Of a stretch of DNA of 64,000 bases, positions 18,540 to 28,017 are shown piece after piece (the first letter of the stretch is position 1; the number at the start of each line of letters is the position of its first letter). The notes under the pieces were generated by a model. That model was not told the DNA's origin. It made no database searches and saw nothing but the letters and a program-made list of their open reading frames with translations. Origin of the DNA: Acetobacter thailandicus (GTDB lineage Bacteria; Pseudomonadota; Alphaproteobacteria; Acetobacterales; Acetobacteraceae); assembly GCF_011516655.1 (NCBI RefSeq), contig NZ_WOSV01000002.1, positions 454,393 to 518,392 on the forward strand, read 5' to 3'. Made by a program: the position numbers and the translations under genes.

Positions 18540-19604
18540 ATGACAAAACCACATGCTCTGCTGACCTGCCTGGTCACACTGTCAGTCACCTCTTATGCGT
18601 TTTTGAGCCAGCCCCACGCAGCCTCGGCCCGCGAGGCGTCGCCTCCTGCACATACCCTCACTATTCAGCAGGCTGTTGACCGGGCCTATACCCGCTATAA
18701 AGCGGTATCAGACGGTGCAAATGCCTCATATATCCCCTATCTGGCCAAAGCAGACACAAAATTATATGGCATTGCGGTGGTCACCACTAACGGTAAAATC
18801 TTTAAAGCCGGTGATGCCGATTATCTCTTCCCGGTTGAATCAATCGCTAAGGTCTTCACTCTGGCTCATGTGCTCAAAGCACAGGGGACAGACGTTATTC
18901 AAAAAAAGATCGGGGTCAATGCGACCGGCCTGCCTTTTAACTCTGCTCTGGCTGTTGAACTCAATAACGACAAACTCACAGGCAGCCCTCCGCCCGGCAA
19001 CCCGCTGGTAAACGCCGGCGCCATTGCCACAGCCAGCCTTGTTGAAGGTCATTCACCCGAAGCGAAATGGGAGAGTGTACTCAGTACAGCCTCTGCCTTT
19101 GCCGGACGTCAGCTGGCGTTAAACAAAGACGTATACACCTCTGAAATGGCTGATAATCAGCACAATCTGGCAATAGCCATTCTGCTGCAAAGCTATAACT
19201 ACCTCTATGCTGACCCGACTGAGACAATCGACCTGTATACGCGCGAATGCTCCTATAATGTCTCAGCACAGGACCTGGCCGTTATGGGAGCCACACTGGC
19301 CAGCGGTGGCACCAACCCTGTGACTCATAAAAAAGTTACTGATGCCACAACCAGCGCGCGTGTTCTGGCAGTTATGGCGACGGCCGGCCTTTATAATACC
19401 TCGGGCGAGTGGCTTTATAATGTTGGCCTGCCAGCAAAAAGTGGTGTCGGCGGCGGTATTGTAGCGGTTGTGCCGGGCAAAATGGCTATCGCAGTTTATT
19501 CTTCAGCTCTTGATACAGCGGGTAACAGCGTACGTGGCCAGCTGGCTATTCAGTCTGTTGCACATGATCTGAAGGTGAGTATATTCCAGATAAACACAAA
19601 TTAA
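18540..19604 (+). CDS. glsA: Glutaminase A with Sec signal peptide
   Basis: A serine-dependent beta-lactamase-like glutaminase that hydrolyses L-glutamine to glutamate and ammonia. The catalytic pair is Ser101 and Lys104 in FPVESIAKVF, and NPLVNAGAI (154-162) carries a substrate-binding Asn. Unlike most bacterial GlsA proteins (about 305-310 residues) this one has 354, with a hydrophobic leader of about 30 residues that ends in QPHAASA, a good signal peptidase I site. It should therefore act in the periplasm, where released ammonia could neutralise acid. It follows the mdtNOP operon by 96 bp on the same strand and precedes a Na+/H+ antiporter by 29 bp. Secretion is inferred from the sequence. 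Confidence 0.9.
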   Translation: MTKPHALLTCLVTLSVTSYAFLSQPHAASAREASPPAHTLTIQQAVDRAYTRYKAVSDGANASYIPYLAKADTKLYGIAVVTTNGKIFKAGDADYLFPVESIAKVFTLAHVLKAQGTDVIQKKIGVNATGLPFNSALAVELNNDKLTGSPPPGNPLVNAGAIATASLVEGHSPEAKWESVLSTASAFAGRQLALNKDVYTSEMADNQHNLAIAILLQSYNYLYADPTETIDLYTRECSYNVSAQDLAVMGATLASGGTNPVTHKKVTDATTSARVLAVMATAGLYNTSGEWLYNVGLPAKSGVGGGIVAVVPGKMAIAVYSSALDTAGNSVRGQLAIQSVAHDLKVSIFQINTN

Positions 19605-19633
19605 TCTTTCACCAGAAACGCATTGGTTCTCTT

Positions 19634-21319
19634 ATGCAGGAAACGCTCTTAGCCCTTTCTCTCATCGCCATTACGGGGCTCACCGGAGTGACTGCACGCA
19701 TGCTCAGACTGCGTGTACCAATGCCTTTGATCCAGATTACTGTAGGTGCCGGCGCCAGCCTTGCCGGGCTCAATGTCGGCCTCGACAGTGAACTGTTTTT
19801 ACTTTTGTTCATTTCGCCACTTTTGTTTGCCGACGCCTACTGCATTCCCATGCGTGAGTTTGGTGAACTGCGAAACACCATTTTTGCTATGGCCATCGGT
19901 CTGGTGATTGTCAGCACAGCAGGTGGCGGCATGATTCTGCACTGGCTGATGCCTGCCATACCCCTGGCAGCAGCATTTGCGCTGGCGGGTGCGCTCTCTC
20001 CAACTGATGCTATTTCCGTCTCAGGTATTCTGCGCGGCGGGAGCGTACCTCCCCGCCTGTTAAATCTGTTGCAGGGAGAAGCCCTTCTTAACGATGCCTC
20101 TGGTCTGGTGTGTTTTAAGTTTGCCGTTGCAGCAACAACAACCGGGCTGTTCTCACTCAAAACAGCTTCTGCCAATTTTGTATGGGTTGCTGCAGGCGGT
20201 ATTGTCACTGGCATTGTCATTGGTTTCCTGCTGAGCCGGCTTGAAGCGTTTCTCCTCAGGGCCGGCCTGAACGACCCCTCAAGCTACACACTGCAAACTC
20301 TGATGGCACCATTCGCCATCTATCTCATTGCTGAACACATCGAAACATCGGGTATTCTGGCCGTTGTTAGTGCCGGCATGACCATGCGTATGAGCGGGAT
20401 TATGAACAAAACCCGTATTGAAACCAGGCTACAGACAACAGCGGTCTGGGAGATTGCAGGTTTCACGCTCAATGGCATTGTTTTTTTACTGCTTGGCCTC
20501 CAGCTGCCCTCACTTATCGTGCATGCTCAGCAGGTCAGGCTCGATGGTGGATTTTCCCCGTGGGAAATTCCTCTTGCCATCATAGCGCTACAGGTCACCA
20601 TGAGCCTGATCCGGTTTATATGGGTTGTCCTGTCTGATGGCTGTCAGCACCTTGTCGCACATCTGCGGCAACGCATTTACGCTGTGCTTTCATGGCCCGA
20701 AAAACTGGTGCTGGCACTGTCAGGCACGCGGGGAACGATCACTCTGGCCGCAGTGCTTTCTCTGCCGGGAGACACGGAATTTCCTGAACGGGCGTTGATT
20801 ATCACCATTGCCGCAGGCGTTATTGTTACCTCACTCCTGCTCGCCAGTTTCTCCCTGCCTTATATGCTCAAAATCCTTCCCGCCCAGGGAGAATCCGGCA
20901 ATGCCGCTCAACAGGAAATAGACGATACCCGCGCGACGCTGGTAACGACAGCAATTACACTCCTGCAACGTGAAGCAACCCGAAACAACGATAGTGCTAA
21001 TAAAATCACGCCGGATATGCAGCTGGCTCACGATACAGCCGTTCCTCTGCTTTTACATGAATATCAGGAGCAGCTGCAGTCACTCGACAGCCAGCAGTCT
21101 AACCCTGACAAAGAACATGAATTCTCACTGCGCAACCGTCGTGCAGAACTGGCATTACGCCTGATGATTATTCGTGCGCAGCGCGATACGCTTCACCGGC
21201 TGCTTCGCAAAGGAAAAATCAATAACTCGACAGAAAGTATTTTTGTTCGTGAAATGGATATCCACGAACAGGAGCTGCATAACGAGGCAAAGGCGCTGCC
21301 TCACGCAAGCACACCTTAA
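19634..21319 (+). CDS. CPA1-family Na+/H+ antiporter (NhaP/YjcE type)
   Basis: A 561-residue inner membrane cation/proton exchanger with about 12 membrane helices up to residue 415. The family motifs FISPLLFADA (about 57-66) and AGALSPTDAISVSGILR (about 121-137), with the ion-binding Asp, are both visible. A further motif, GEALLNDASGLVCFK, lies at about 151-165. A cytosolic tail of about 140 residues, rich in Gln, Arg and Glu, follows, as in the YjcE group. The start lies 29 bp after the glutaminase stop, which suggests co-transcription. Confidence 0.9.
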   Translation: MQETLLALSLIAITGLTGVTARMLRLRVPMPLIQITVGAGASLAGLNVGLDSELFLLLFISPLLFADAYCIPMREFGELRNTIFAMAIGLVIVSTAGGGMILHWLMPAIPLAAAFALAGALSPTDAISVSGILRGGSVPPRLLNLLQGEALLNDASGLVCFKFAVAATTTGLFSLKTASANFVWVAAGGIVTGIVIGFLLSRLEAFLLRAGLNDPSSYTLQTLMAPFAIYLIAEHIETSGILAVVSAGMTMRMSGIMNKTRIETRLQTTAVWEIAGFTLNGIVFLLLGLQLPSLIVHAQQVRLDGGFSPWEIPLAIIALQVTMSLIRFIWVVLSDGCQHLVAHLRQRIYAVLSWPEKLVLALSGTRGTITLAAVLSLPGDTEFPERALIITIAAGVIVTSLLLASFSLPYMLKILPAQGESGNAAQQEIDDTRATLVTTAITLLQREATRNNDSANKITPDMQLAHDTAVPLLLHEYQEQLQSLDSQQSNPDKEHEFSLRNRRAELALRLMIIRAQRDTLHRLLRKGKINNSTESIFVREMDIHEQELHNEAKALPHASTP

Positions 21320-21341
21320 CCAGGGCTTTACTCAGCCCTGG
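21320..21341. terminator. Shared hairpin between convergent nhaP-type and ohr genes
   Basis: A perfect 8-bp stem (CCAGGGCT at 21320-21327 with AGCCCTGG at 21334-21341) lies right after the antiporter stop and 15 bp before the end of the convergent Ohr gene. No long T-run on either side, so efficiency is uncertain. Confidence 0.6.
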
Positions 21342-21355
21342 CCATAAAAACAGTC

Positions 21356-21781
21356 TCAGACAACACTCAGTTTTACGTCAACATTGCCGCGTGTTGCGTT
21401 AGAATACGGGCAGACATGGTGGGCTTTTTCAACCAGTGCCTCAGCTGCCTTACGCTCAACACCAGGTAATGACACAGCCAGAGCAACTGTAATGCCAAAG
21501 CCGCCTTCGTCGCGCGGACCGATACCCACCTGAGATGTTACTGACGCATCTGCCGGTACTTTATCACCGTCTTTAGCGGCAACAGCCTTCATCGCACCCA
21601 GGAAACAGGCAGCATAACCTGCAGCAAACAGCTGCTCAGGATTATTCCCTGCCCCACCGGCCCCACCGAGTTCTTTCGGTGTTGATAAATCAACCTTAAA
21701 TGCACCATCTGTCGTTTCAGCATGACCTTCGCGGCCACCTGTTGCCCGTGCCTCTGTACTATAAAGAACTTTGACTGACAT
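21356..21781 (-). CDS. Organic hydroperoxide resistance protein (OsmC/Ohr family)
   Basis: A thiol peroxidase that reduces organic hydroperoxides to alcohols using two cysteines. With the start at 21781 the product has 141 residues, the family norm. Cys59 (in GYAACFLGAM) and Cys124 (in HHVCPYSNATRGN) are the expected redox pair. The upstream in-frame ATG at 21814 would add 11 residues that do not match the family, whereas the later start has a GAGAAAAG ribosome site. No OhrR-type regulator gene is adjacent. Cytosolic. Confidence 0.93.
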   Translation of the reverse strand: MSVKVLYSTEARATGGREGHAETTDGAFKVDLSTPKELGGAGGAGNNPEQLFAAGYAACFLGAMKAVAAKDGDKVPADASVTSQVGIGPRDEGGFGITVALAVSLPGVERKAAEALVEKAHHVCPYSNATRGNVDVKLSVV

Positions 21782-21966
21782 AGCTTTTCTCTTTTCAAAC
21801 AGAATTGAGTGCATAGCGCCTGCACATAGAGGTATCTGAGTTTAAAAACACAGATAGTACCGCTGACAGCAGGATACAGGCCTGAGGGCTGACAAAACAA
21901 GCCGCCTCATTGTCAAGATCGTGCGACCTGCCCTGGTGTGGCATGACAGGCCATTTTTACATTATA

Positions 21967-23325
21967 TTATCCGTCCTTCACCTGAATGCAGGGCATAGAT
22001 TTTGCCTGTAAAACCTGGCAGAGCCCCCTGGCCTGATGGCCATTATTTGCAATCAGCTGTGCACGGTAAAAAGACTTCCCGGCGACTGAGACAGGCATAA
22101 CCGAAGGGGTAGCCACCACTGAACGGGATGCCAGAACTCTCGCACCTTTTTCAGCACTCCGCTTTGCATCAGCATAAGAGGCGAAAGCCCCTATCTGCAC
22201 CCTGTGGCCCTGCACACCGGCAGTCAGCACAGTATGTGCTGGTAGTGTGGTGACACCAGAGCGCATGGCGGGCGGTAACGTCAGCATATGTGGCGCGGGT
22301 GACCTGTGCGCACTCGCACCATAAGACACCTCTGCAACCTGCATGGCAGCCGGTGCAACCGGCCGGTAGATAACGGCACGGACAGGCTGCTTTGCTGCGG
22401 CTGTTATTGCCGGAGCGTCAAGGTTTATCTGCGACACAGAGGCCACCATTGCCGGGGCAGCAGGTGCTGCCGGCGCGGTGTCTTCTTCATCAGGCGCGGG
22501 GTTCGGGTGTGGGGTATCACGCTCAACCAGGCATGGTGCGGCAGGGTCATAAGCGGCATTAGCATCACGCAGGCAGCCGTCAGCCGTGCGTGTTAACACT
22601 GCATTAGTATAGTAAACCTCCGGCGGGCCACTGATGGCATCGGCCTGTGTTGTCGGCCCGGCAACCGAAGCCCAAGGGCCGCGCAAAACAACATCACTCC
22701 CCAGATTGGGAGTGATAGAAGCTACATAATTCACTGTTTCATCAGGCAGCGGGTCACCATTATTCAGGTAAGCTGTCACTCTGTCAGGCCCGGCATTATA
22801 GGCAGCAAGAAAGCCCGGAGCACCAAATTTGTCATACATCAGGCGGATATAGGCCGTGCCAGCCTGAATGTTGTCATGCGGGTCATAAGGGTCACTGCCC
22901 AAACCGTACTGGTCCCGCATATCAGAATATGTGCCCGGCATAAGCTGCATCAGCCCCATTGCCCCGGCATCTGATGTTGTCAGCCCGCCATTGAGATACT
23001 GCTGCCCACCTGATTCCTGATGCATGACGGCACGGATCCACTTCTCAGGTAATGAGAAACGCTGCGCCGCCTCCTGTATATAAGGCCCCCACGGGTCACT
23101 CGCCGGGCCGGGTGTACTATATGATTTGGTTGCACGTGGCGGATTAATTTCAAACCCTCTCGCTGCCCAGGCCTGTGAAACAGAGCGATAAAGGCGATAT
23201 GAAGCTGCATCAGCGCTGTCAGAGCCTGTAGCCCACAGCCCGGCACTTACAATCAGAGCAAGCCGGAGCATCAATCTGCACCCGAAAACACTGCCAGACT
23301 CTGAAAAATAAGCGCGATATTTCAT
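21967..23325 (-). CDS. Lytic transglycosylase (SLT domain) with C-terminal SPOR domain
   Basis: This 452-residue exported enzyme has an N-terminal leader (hydrophobic MLRLALIVSAGLWATG region). The lysozyme-like SLT domain covers about 80-190, with the catalytic Glu in MHQESGG and the motifs GAMGLMQLMPGT and AAYNAGPDRVTAYL. A long Ala/Pro-rich linker (about 265-375) leads to a C-terminal SPOR domain (about 378-450, VQIGAFASYADAKRSAEKG), which in this family binds denuded glycan strands at the division site. It cleaves peptidoglycan to anhydromuropeptides. An alternative ATG at 23271 would put the leader at the very N-terminus, so the start is not certain. Confidence 0.9.
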   Translation of the reverse strand: MKYRAYFSESGSVFGCRLMLRLALIVSAGLWATGSDSADAASYRLYRSVSQAWAARGFEINPPRATKSYSTPGPASDPWGPYIQEAAQRFSLPEKWIRAVMHQESGGQQYLNGGLTTSDAGAMGLMQLMPGTYSDMRDQYGLGSDPYDPHDNIQAGTAYIRLMYDKFGAPGFLAAYNAGPDRVTAYLNNGDPLPDETVNYVASITPNLGSDVVLRGPWASVAGPTTQADAISGPPEVYYTNAVLTRTADGCLRDANAAYDPAAPCLVERDTPHPNPAPDEEDTAPAAPAAPAMVASVSQINLDAPAITAAAKQPVRAVIYRPVAPAAMQVAEVSYGASAHRSPAPHMLTLPPAMRSGVTTLPAHTVLTAGVQGHRVQIGAFASYADAKRSAEKGARVLASRSVVATPSVMPVSVAGKSFYRAQLIANNGHQARGLCQVLQAKSMPCIQVKDG

Positions 23326-23534
23326 ATGTATATGCCTTACACTCCGACATAACCCGATATGATATTCAGACTATTTTACGGCATAAGTAAGACCGGGTAC
23401 CTATAAAAATTATGCCATATTCATTTATTTATATAAAATACACACCAAAAAGAAAAATATTATTTATTATTTTACAATAAATAATGATTTATACTTTTAC
23501 CAGATAAACAGCCCTGCCCCTCAGATGTCCTGTG

Positions 23535-23545
23535 CCCCCCCCCCC
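23535..23545. repeat. Eleven-base poly-C tract in an intergenic region
   Basis: A run of 11 C lies in the spacer between the transglycosylase gene (start 23325) and the end of the aldo-keto reductase gene (23593). It sits in the loop of a CCTCAG/CTGAGG dyad. The rest of the 267-bp spacer is extremely AT-rich (23400-23500) and has no gene. Confidence 0.7.
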
Positions 23546-23592
23546 TGAGGCATAAGGCTGGGTATGTGGTTTTTGGCGGGGCACGCCGGTGT

Positions 23593-24450
23593 TTAAATCA
23601 TATCCAGAGGCATTTTCCTGACCGGCGGAGGAAAAGCGGCATCCAGCTCAGCAAGGTCATCCTGGGTCAGATTAATCTCCTGCGCTGCGATATTAGCTTT
23701 CAGATGCGCAAGAGAAGACGCTTTAGGAATAGCGAGAATGTTACGCTGCCTCAGCACCCAGGCCAGGGCAATCTGTGCCGGGGTTGCCGGCCCTGCTGAT
23801 GTGGTATGCCGTGCAGCAATTTTTTGCAAAGCCGGGTGCTGCAGCAGAGCCATCCCCTGCCCCAGGGGAGAGTATGCCATTGTCACAATATTACGAAAAC
23901 GGCCGGCATCGAGCAGGTCATACTCCACACCACGATGCTCCAGATTATATAAAATCTGGTTAACGGCGCACTCACCCGGGCGGATGTAACGCTCAAGCTC
24001 CATCAGGTCATCAACGTCAAAGTTTGAAACACCCCAGCGCTTAATAAGCCCCTTTTCTCTGAGCCGGCGAAAGGCTTCAACCGTCTCGCGCAGGGGCACC
24101 GTACCACGCCAGTGCAGCAGATACAGGTCAACACAGCGCAGGCCAAGGCGGCGAAGAGAGGTTGTGCAGGCTGCCTCCATACGTTCGAAAGACGCATTTT
24201 CAGGCAGGACTTTGGTAACAACAAAACGGTCAGCTTTGTTGTAGTGCAGCACCTCACCCACAAGACTTTCAGAGCGGCCGTGGCCATACATCTCGGCGGT
24301 ATCAACCACACTCAGACCAGCTTTAAGACCATAACCCAGACTTTCGCGCTCGCGGTCCATCTGCTCACCCTGAATACCCCCCATATTCCATGTGCCCATA
24401 CCAAGGGCGGGAAGTACAGTGCCGTCAGAAAGTGTGACTGTCCGGGTCAT
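23593..24450 (-). CDS. Aldo/keto reductase
   Basis: An NAD(P)H-dependent carbonyl reductase of the AKR superfamily, 285 residues, in the cytosol. The catalytic tetrad is present: Asp50 and Tyr55 (DTAEMYGHG), Lys80 (VVTKV) and His113 (LLHW). GVSNFDVDDL (about 149-158) and the C-terminal cofactor region IPKASS are also typical. The physiological substrate cannot be inferred; AKRs of this subgroup often act on ketogluconates, methylglyoxal or other small carbonyls. The AGAGAG element a few bases before the ATG at 24450 supports the start. It stands alone, 164 bp from the next gene. Confidence 0.92.
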   Translation of the reverse strand: MTRTVTLSDGTVLPALGMGTWNMGGIQGEQMDRERESLGYGLKAGLSVVDTAEMYGHGRSESLVGEVLHYNKADRFVVTKVLPENASFERMEAACTTSLRRLGLRCVDLYLLHWRGTVPLRETVEAFRRLREKGLIKRWGVSNFDVDDLMELERYIRPGECAVNQILYNLEHRGVEYDLLDAGRFRNIVTMAYSPLGQGMALLQHPALQKIAARHTTSAGPATPAQIALAWVLRQRNILAIPKASSLAHLKANIAAQEINLTQDDLAELDAAFPPPVRKMPLDMI

Positions 24451-24614
24451 GACGCTCTCTCTTTTGCTCTTCAGGAATGTATCCTGTCACGATAACGCCG
24501 GAAATGCTGCTGTATAGGGTACTTTTCAGGTTTTTTCAGGGAGGCTCTTTGACTAACACATAATAATCGCTGAACTCCGGCCCGCAATAACAGACCGGAA
24601 GACAATAACTCTGC

Positions 24615-25544
24615 TCATTTTTTTAAATATTTGAAAATACGGCCATCAATAGAGGCAAGACCAAGACCAATAACAGCCATACCCAGTAACGAGCGTGCGG
24701 TAATAACCTCCCCCAGTATTCCCCAGCCCAGTAAAAGAGCTGTGACCGGCACAAGAAATGTCACAAGCAAGACGTTTGTTGCACCTGCAACTGCCAGAAT
24801 ATGGAAAAACAGAATATAACCAATAACAGTGCTGAAAAATGAAATGCCGATCAAAGCACCCCATACATCCAGGCCCGGCATGGGCAGCTGCCACGGATGA
24901 TCAAATAACAAAACAAGCGGCAGCAAAACGAGGGCCGCACTCGTAATCTGCCCGGTTGCAATTTTAAGGGGCGGTATCGCACTGAAGCGTTTACCAAACA
25001 CACCGCCAATAGCATAACTTACAGCCGCACCAAGGCTTGCCAGCTCACCCACCAGGCTGTGACCACCCGGCGCGCTAAAGAGGTCACCGCCGACAAGGAT
25101 CATCACCCCGGCAAAACCAGCCGCAATACCAGCAATTTTAGGCAGAGATAATTTTTCTGTCTCTGTATAAAAATGAGCCACAATAATTGTAAAAACCGGT
25201 GTTGTCGCATTCAGAATACTGGCCAGGCCGCTTGAAAGCCTTTGCTCGCCACACACTATCAGCGCAAAAGGCACCGCATTATTAAAAATACCCAGAATAA
25301 TAAAATCGCGCCACATAGCCCACGAATGCGGCAGCATGTCACGCTTTATCATCAGCCAGATATTAAGAATAAGTGCGGCTATAAACACACGCCCGAAAAC
25401 AATCAGAAAGACAGGCAGATGAGCCGCAACCATAATCTTGAAAAAGAAGAAGGAAGCACCCCACAAAAAGGCCAGAACAGCGAGCATGATCCATTCACGC
25501 CCTCCCATGGCAGGCGCGGCAGAAACGCCATTTTCAGGCTGCAT
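24615..25544 (-). CDS. EamA/DMT-family permease
   Basis: A 309-residue inner membrane protein with ten predicted helices arranged as two EamA repeats (about residues 18-150 and 165-300). Typical signs are AFLWGASFFFFK near the N-terminus, NNAVPFALIVCGEQRLSSGLASILNATTP-type helix 4 (about 88-116) and a C-terminal LGWGILGEVIT. The family exports amino acids and other metabolites; no substrate can be named. The gene is transcribed away from holC, with a 197-bp shared upstream region. Confidence 0.85.
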   Translation of the reverse strand: MQPENGVSAAPAMGGREWIMLAVLAFLWGASFFFFKIMVAAHLPVFLIVFGRVFIAALILNIWLMIKRDMLPHSWAMWRDFIILGIFNNAVPFALIVCGEQRLSSGLASILNATTPVFTIIVAHFYTETEKLSLPKIAGIAAGFAGVMILVGGDLFSAPGGHSLVGELASLGAAVSYAIGGVFGKRFSAIPPLKIATGQITSAALVLLPLVLLFDHPWQLPMPGLDVWGALIGISFFSTVIGYILFFHILAVAGATNVLLVTFLVPVTALLLGWGILGEVITARSLLGMAVIGLGLASIDGRIFKYLKK

Positions 25545-25741
25545 ACAACACTCCGGACATCAGCTCACTCCCTGAGGGGAACATAAGCCGACGTTCCCCT
25601 TTCTTTTCACTGCTCGCCTGCCTACCAGAAGAGCGCGGGCTTTTCATGCGATTTATTTCAGCACAATACCCTGTTTCATCAGGCCCACACGTGGCATGAG
25701 AAGACTCACAGGTCTTTATCAGACAGGGCAGCAAAAGATTT

Positions 25742-26188
25742 ATGACGAAAGTTGGCTTTTATCACCTGACACGCACCAGCGCAGCAGAGGCCCTGCCTCA
25801 GCTTTTATCGCGCACGCTTGCCAGTCATAATAAAGCGGCCGTGTGGTGCAGCAGTAAGCCTTTTCTCGAAATGCTCGATAAAGCTTTGTGGGCTGTCTTT
25901 ACCCCCACATGGCTGCCCCATGGCAAAGCCGGCATTTTAAGGCCCGACCTGCAACCGATATGGCTGACGACCGAAGACGATGTACCCAATGCCGCAAAAT
26001 TTCTATTTTTGCTTGAAAACCGCACCTGTACAGAAACCACGCCCTTTGAGCGCATTTTCGATCTGTTTGACGGTCATGATGAAGATGCGGTTGCTGCAGC
26101 CCGCATACGCTGGAAAACGCTGAAAGACGCAGGACACGAACTCGCCTACTGGCAGCAGCAGGATAAAGGCTGGAAGCAAATGCGCTGA
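25742..26188 (+). CDS. holC: DNA polymerase III chi subunit (HolC)
   Basis: HolC links the clamp-loader to single-strand-binding protein at the replication fork. The 148-residue product starts VGFYHLTRTSAAEALPQLL and contains KAAVWCSSKPFLEMLDKALW and the C-terminal ARIRWKTLKDAGHELAYWQQ, all typical of the family. In many alphaproteobacteria it lies beside pepA, and here it converges with pepA with only 40 bp between the stops. Confidence 0.93.
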   Translation: MTKVGFYHLTRTSAAEALPQLLSRTLASHNKAAVWCSSKPFLEMLDKALWAVFTPTWLPHGKAGILRPDLQPIWLTTEDDVPNAAKFLFLLENRTCTETTPFERIFDLFDGHDEDAVAAARIRWKTLKDAGHELAYWQQQDKGWKQMR

Positions 26189-26228
26189 GCCAGAAGGCTC
26201 AGCACATAATATGAACTGACGAGATGTA

Positions 26229-27692
26229 TCAGTTCTTTTCGTAATATTTGTGAACCAGAGTGTTCAGCAGGCTCACACCAAAACCGGTTGCGCCCTTAGC
26301 CTGGCCAAACTTGCCCTTATCGAGCCATGATGTGCCAGCGATATCGAGATGTGCCCAGGGGGTTTTCTCAACAAAACGGCCAAGGAACTGCGCTGCCGTA
26401 ATCGCGCCACCTGCACGTCCGCCGATGTTTTTCATATCCGCGATGTCAGATTTAATCAGCGCATCATACTCTTTATGCAAAGGCATACGCCAGACTTTAT
26501 CACCTGACTTCAGCCCCGCATCAGTCAGCTCAGCAGCCAGCTCATCATTGTTTGAGAACAGGCCGGCATATTCTGTGCCCAGGCCCACCACAATGGCACC
26601 GGTCAGTGTTGCAAGGTCGATCATGAAAGCTGGTTTCACATGCTCTTCAGCATACCAGAGCAGATCAGCCAGAACCAGGCGGCCTTCGGCATCAGTGTTC
26701 AGCACTTCAATCGTTTTACCTGAAGCACTGCGCACAATGTCACCAGGGCGCTGGGCATTGCCTGACACCATGTTTTCAACCAGGCCAACAACACCAACGG
26801 CATTAACCGCAGCTTTACGCTCTGCCAGAGCCGCCATCAGACCAACAACGGTCGCAGCCCCTGCCATATCTCCCTTCATCTCATCCATGCCGGCGGCAGG
26901 TTTGATAGAGATACCACCTGAGTCAAAGGTTACACCCTTACCAATGAAGGAGAGAGGGGCATCGCCTTTTTTACCGCCGTTCCAGCGGATAATAACGGTG
27001 CGGGGAGCATTTGCACTGCCCTGCGCCACGCCCAGAAGCGCACCAAAGCCAAGGCGCTCCATAGCCGGCACATCGAGCACTTCAACCTCAAGCCCAAGGT
27101 GACGAAGACCCTGAATGCGTGCGGTGAACTCCTCGGGTGTCAGTACATTAGCTGGTTCTGTCACAAGGTCACGTGTCAGTGCTACACCATGAGCAACAGC
27201 CGCGCGGGCAGCCCATTTTTTCTGCACCTTCTCTGCATCAGCTGTAATAACTGTCACGCTGCTGAGCGCGTGAGCCTTACGGCTTTCAACCGGGTTAAGG
27301 TAAACAGAGAAATGATAGGCACCATAGGTTGCCCCTAAAGCAACGTCAGCAGCATGAGGCAGCTCACCGGTGGCAATGGTAATTTTCTCGGTTTTTCTGA
27401 GAGCTGATGCTGCCAGGCTGCCTGCCTGCTCAGCTTTAAGAGCATCAAAAGCTTCAGCTTTACCCACACCGGCCAGTACAACACGGTCAAACTTACCGCC
27501 AGGCGCCAGCACGGTAACAATCTTACCTTCTTTGCCGGTAAATTCTTCTGCCTCTGCTGCCCGGGTGAGAACGCCACCGGTCATGTCATCAACGGTTTTA
27601 AACAGCGGAGAGGTCGTCTGCCCTTCTGCCACCAGCAGAACAAGCGAACCACCAGGCGCGATTGCCTCGGAAGAAAATGAAATATTCAACAT
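26229..27692 (-). CDS. pepA: Leucyl (cytosol) aminopeptidase PepA
   Basis: A hexameric, two-metal aminopeptidase of family M17 that removes N-terminal residues from peptides. The catalytic region contains GKGVTFDSGG, MKGDMAGAATV and the signature NTDAEGRLVLADLL, with the metal-binding Asp and Glu residues in place. With the ATG at 27692 (MLNISFSS) the protein has 487 residues, the family norm, and GAGG lies about 11 bases upstream. The frame is open for another 134 codons upstream to 28094, but that part overlaps the divergent cysQ start and shows no family similarity, so I rejected it. Confidence 0.95.
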   Translation of the reverse strand: MLNISFSSEAIAPGGSLVLLVAEGQTTSPLFKTVDDMTGGVLTRAAEAEEFTGKEGKIVTVLAPGGKFDRVVLAGVGKAEAFDALKAEQAGSLAASALRKTEKITIATGELPHAADVALGATYGAYHFSVYLNPVESRKAHALSSVTVITADAEKVQKKWAARAAVAHGVALTRDLVTEPANVLTPEEFTARIQGLRHLGLEVEVLDVPAMERLGFGALLGVAQGSANAPRTVIIRWNGGKKGDAPLSFIGKGVTFDSGGISIKPAAGMDEMKGDMAGAATVVGLMAALAERKAAVNAVGVVGLVENMVSGNAQRPGDIVRSASGKTIEVLNTDAEGRLVLADLLWYAEEHVKPAFMIDLATLTGAIVVGLGTEYAGLFSNNDELAAELTDAGLKSGDKVWRMPLHKEYDALIKSDIADMKNIGGRAGGAITAAQFLGRFVEKTPWAHLDIAGTSWLDKGKFGQAKGATGFGVSLLNTLVHKYYEKN

Positions 27693-28017
27693 AAAATTAA
27701 GGTCCTCATAACGCATAACGGTAGCCCCAACATGGAGATGATCGGCACGACTGACAAGGTACCTGTAAAAACTGTTATCGCCCGCAAACAGCCCCTGATG
27801 CAAAAAAGACGACCCGTTTACCTGACAGCGAAACAGACTGTGCAAAGGATGCAATATTGTTTGCAGAATGCCCGCACCCGCTTCAGCCAGACAGAAACCA
27901 TGAAAGCTGCGGCCCCGCTCTGACTGAGGCTCATACAACGCAGGCTGCCTGATAATCAGATATTCCTGCCGAATTGAGGGCATGACGGTTCGGTTAATTT
28001 GCCGTATAACCGCTGGC

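Noticed and set aside
25534..25734. 66-codon minus-strand frame between the DMT permease and holC
   Set aside because: It spans the divergent promoter region, has odd Cys/Ser-rich composition and no ribosome site.
26260..27102. 280-codon plus-strand frame opposite pepA
   Set aside because: Low-complexity Ser/Ala/Pro composition typical of an antisense shadow; pepA covers it entirely.
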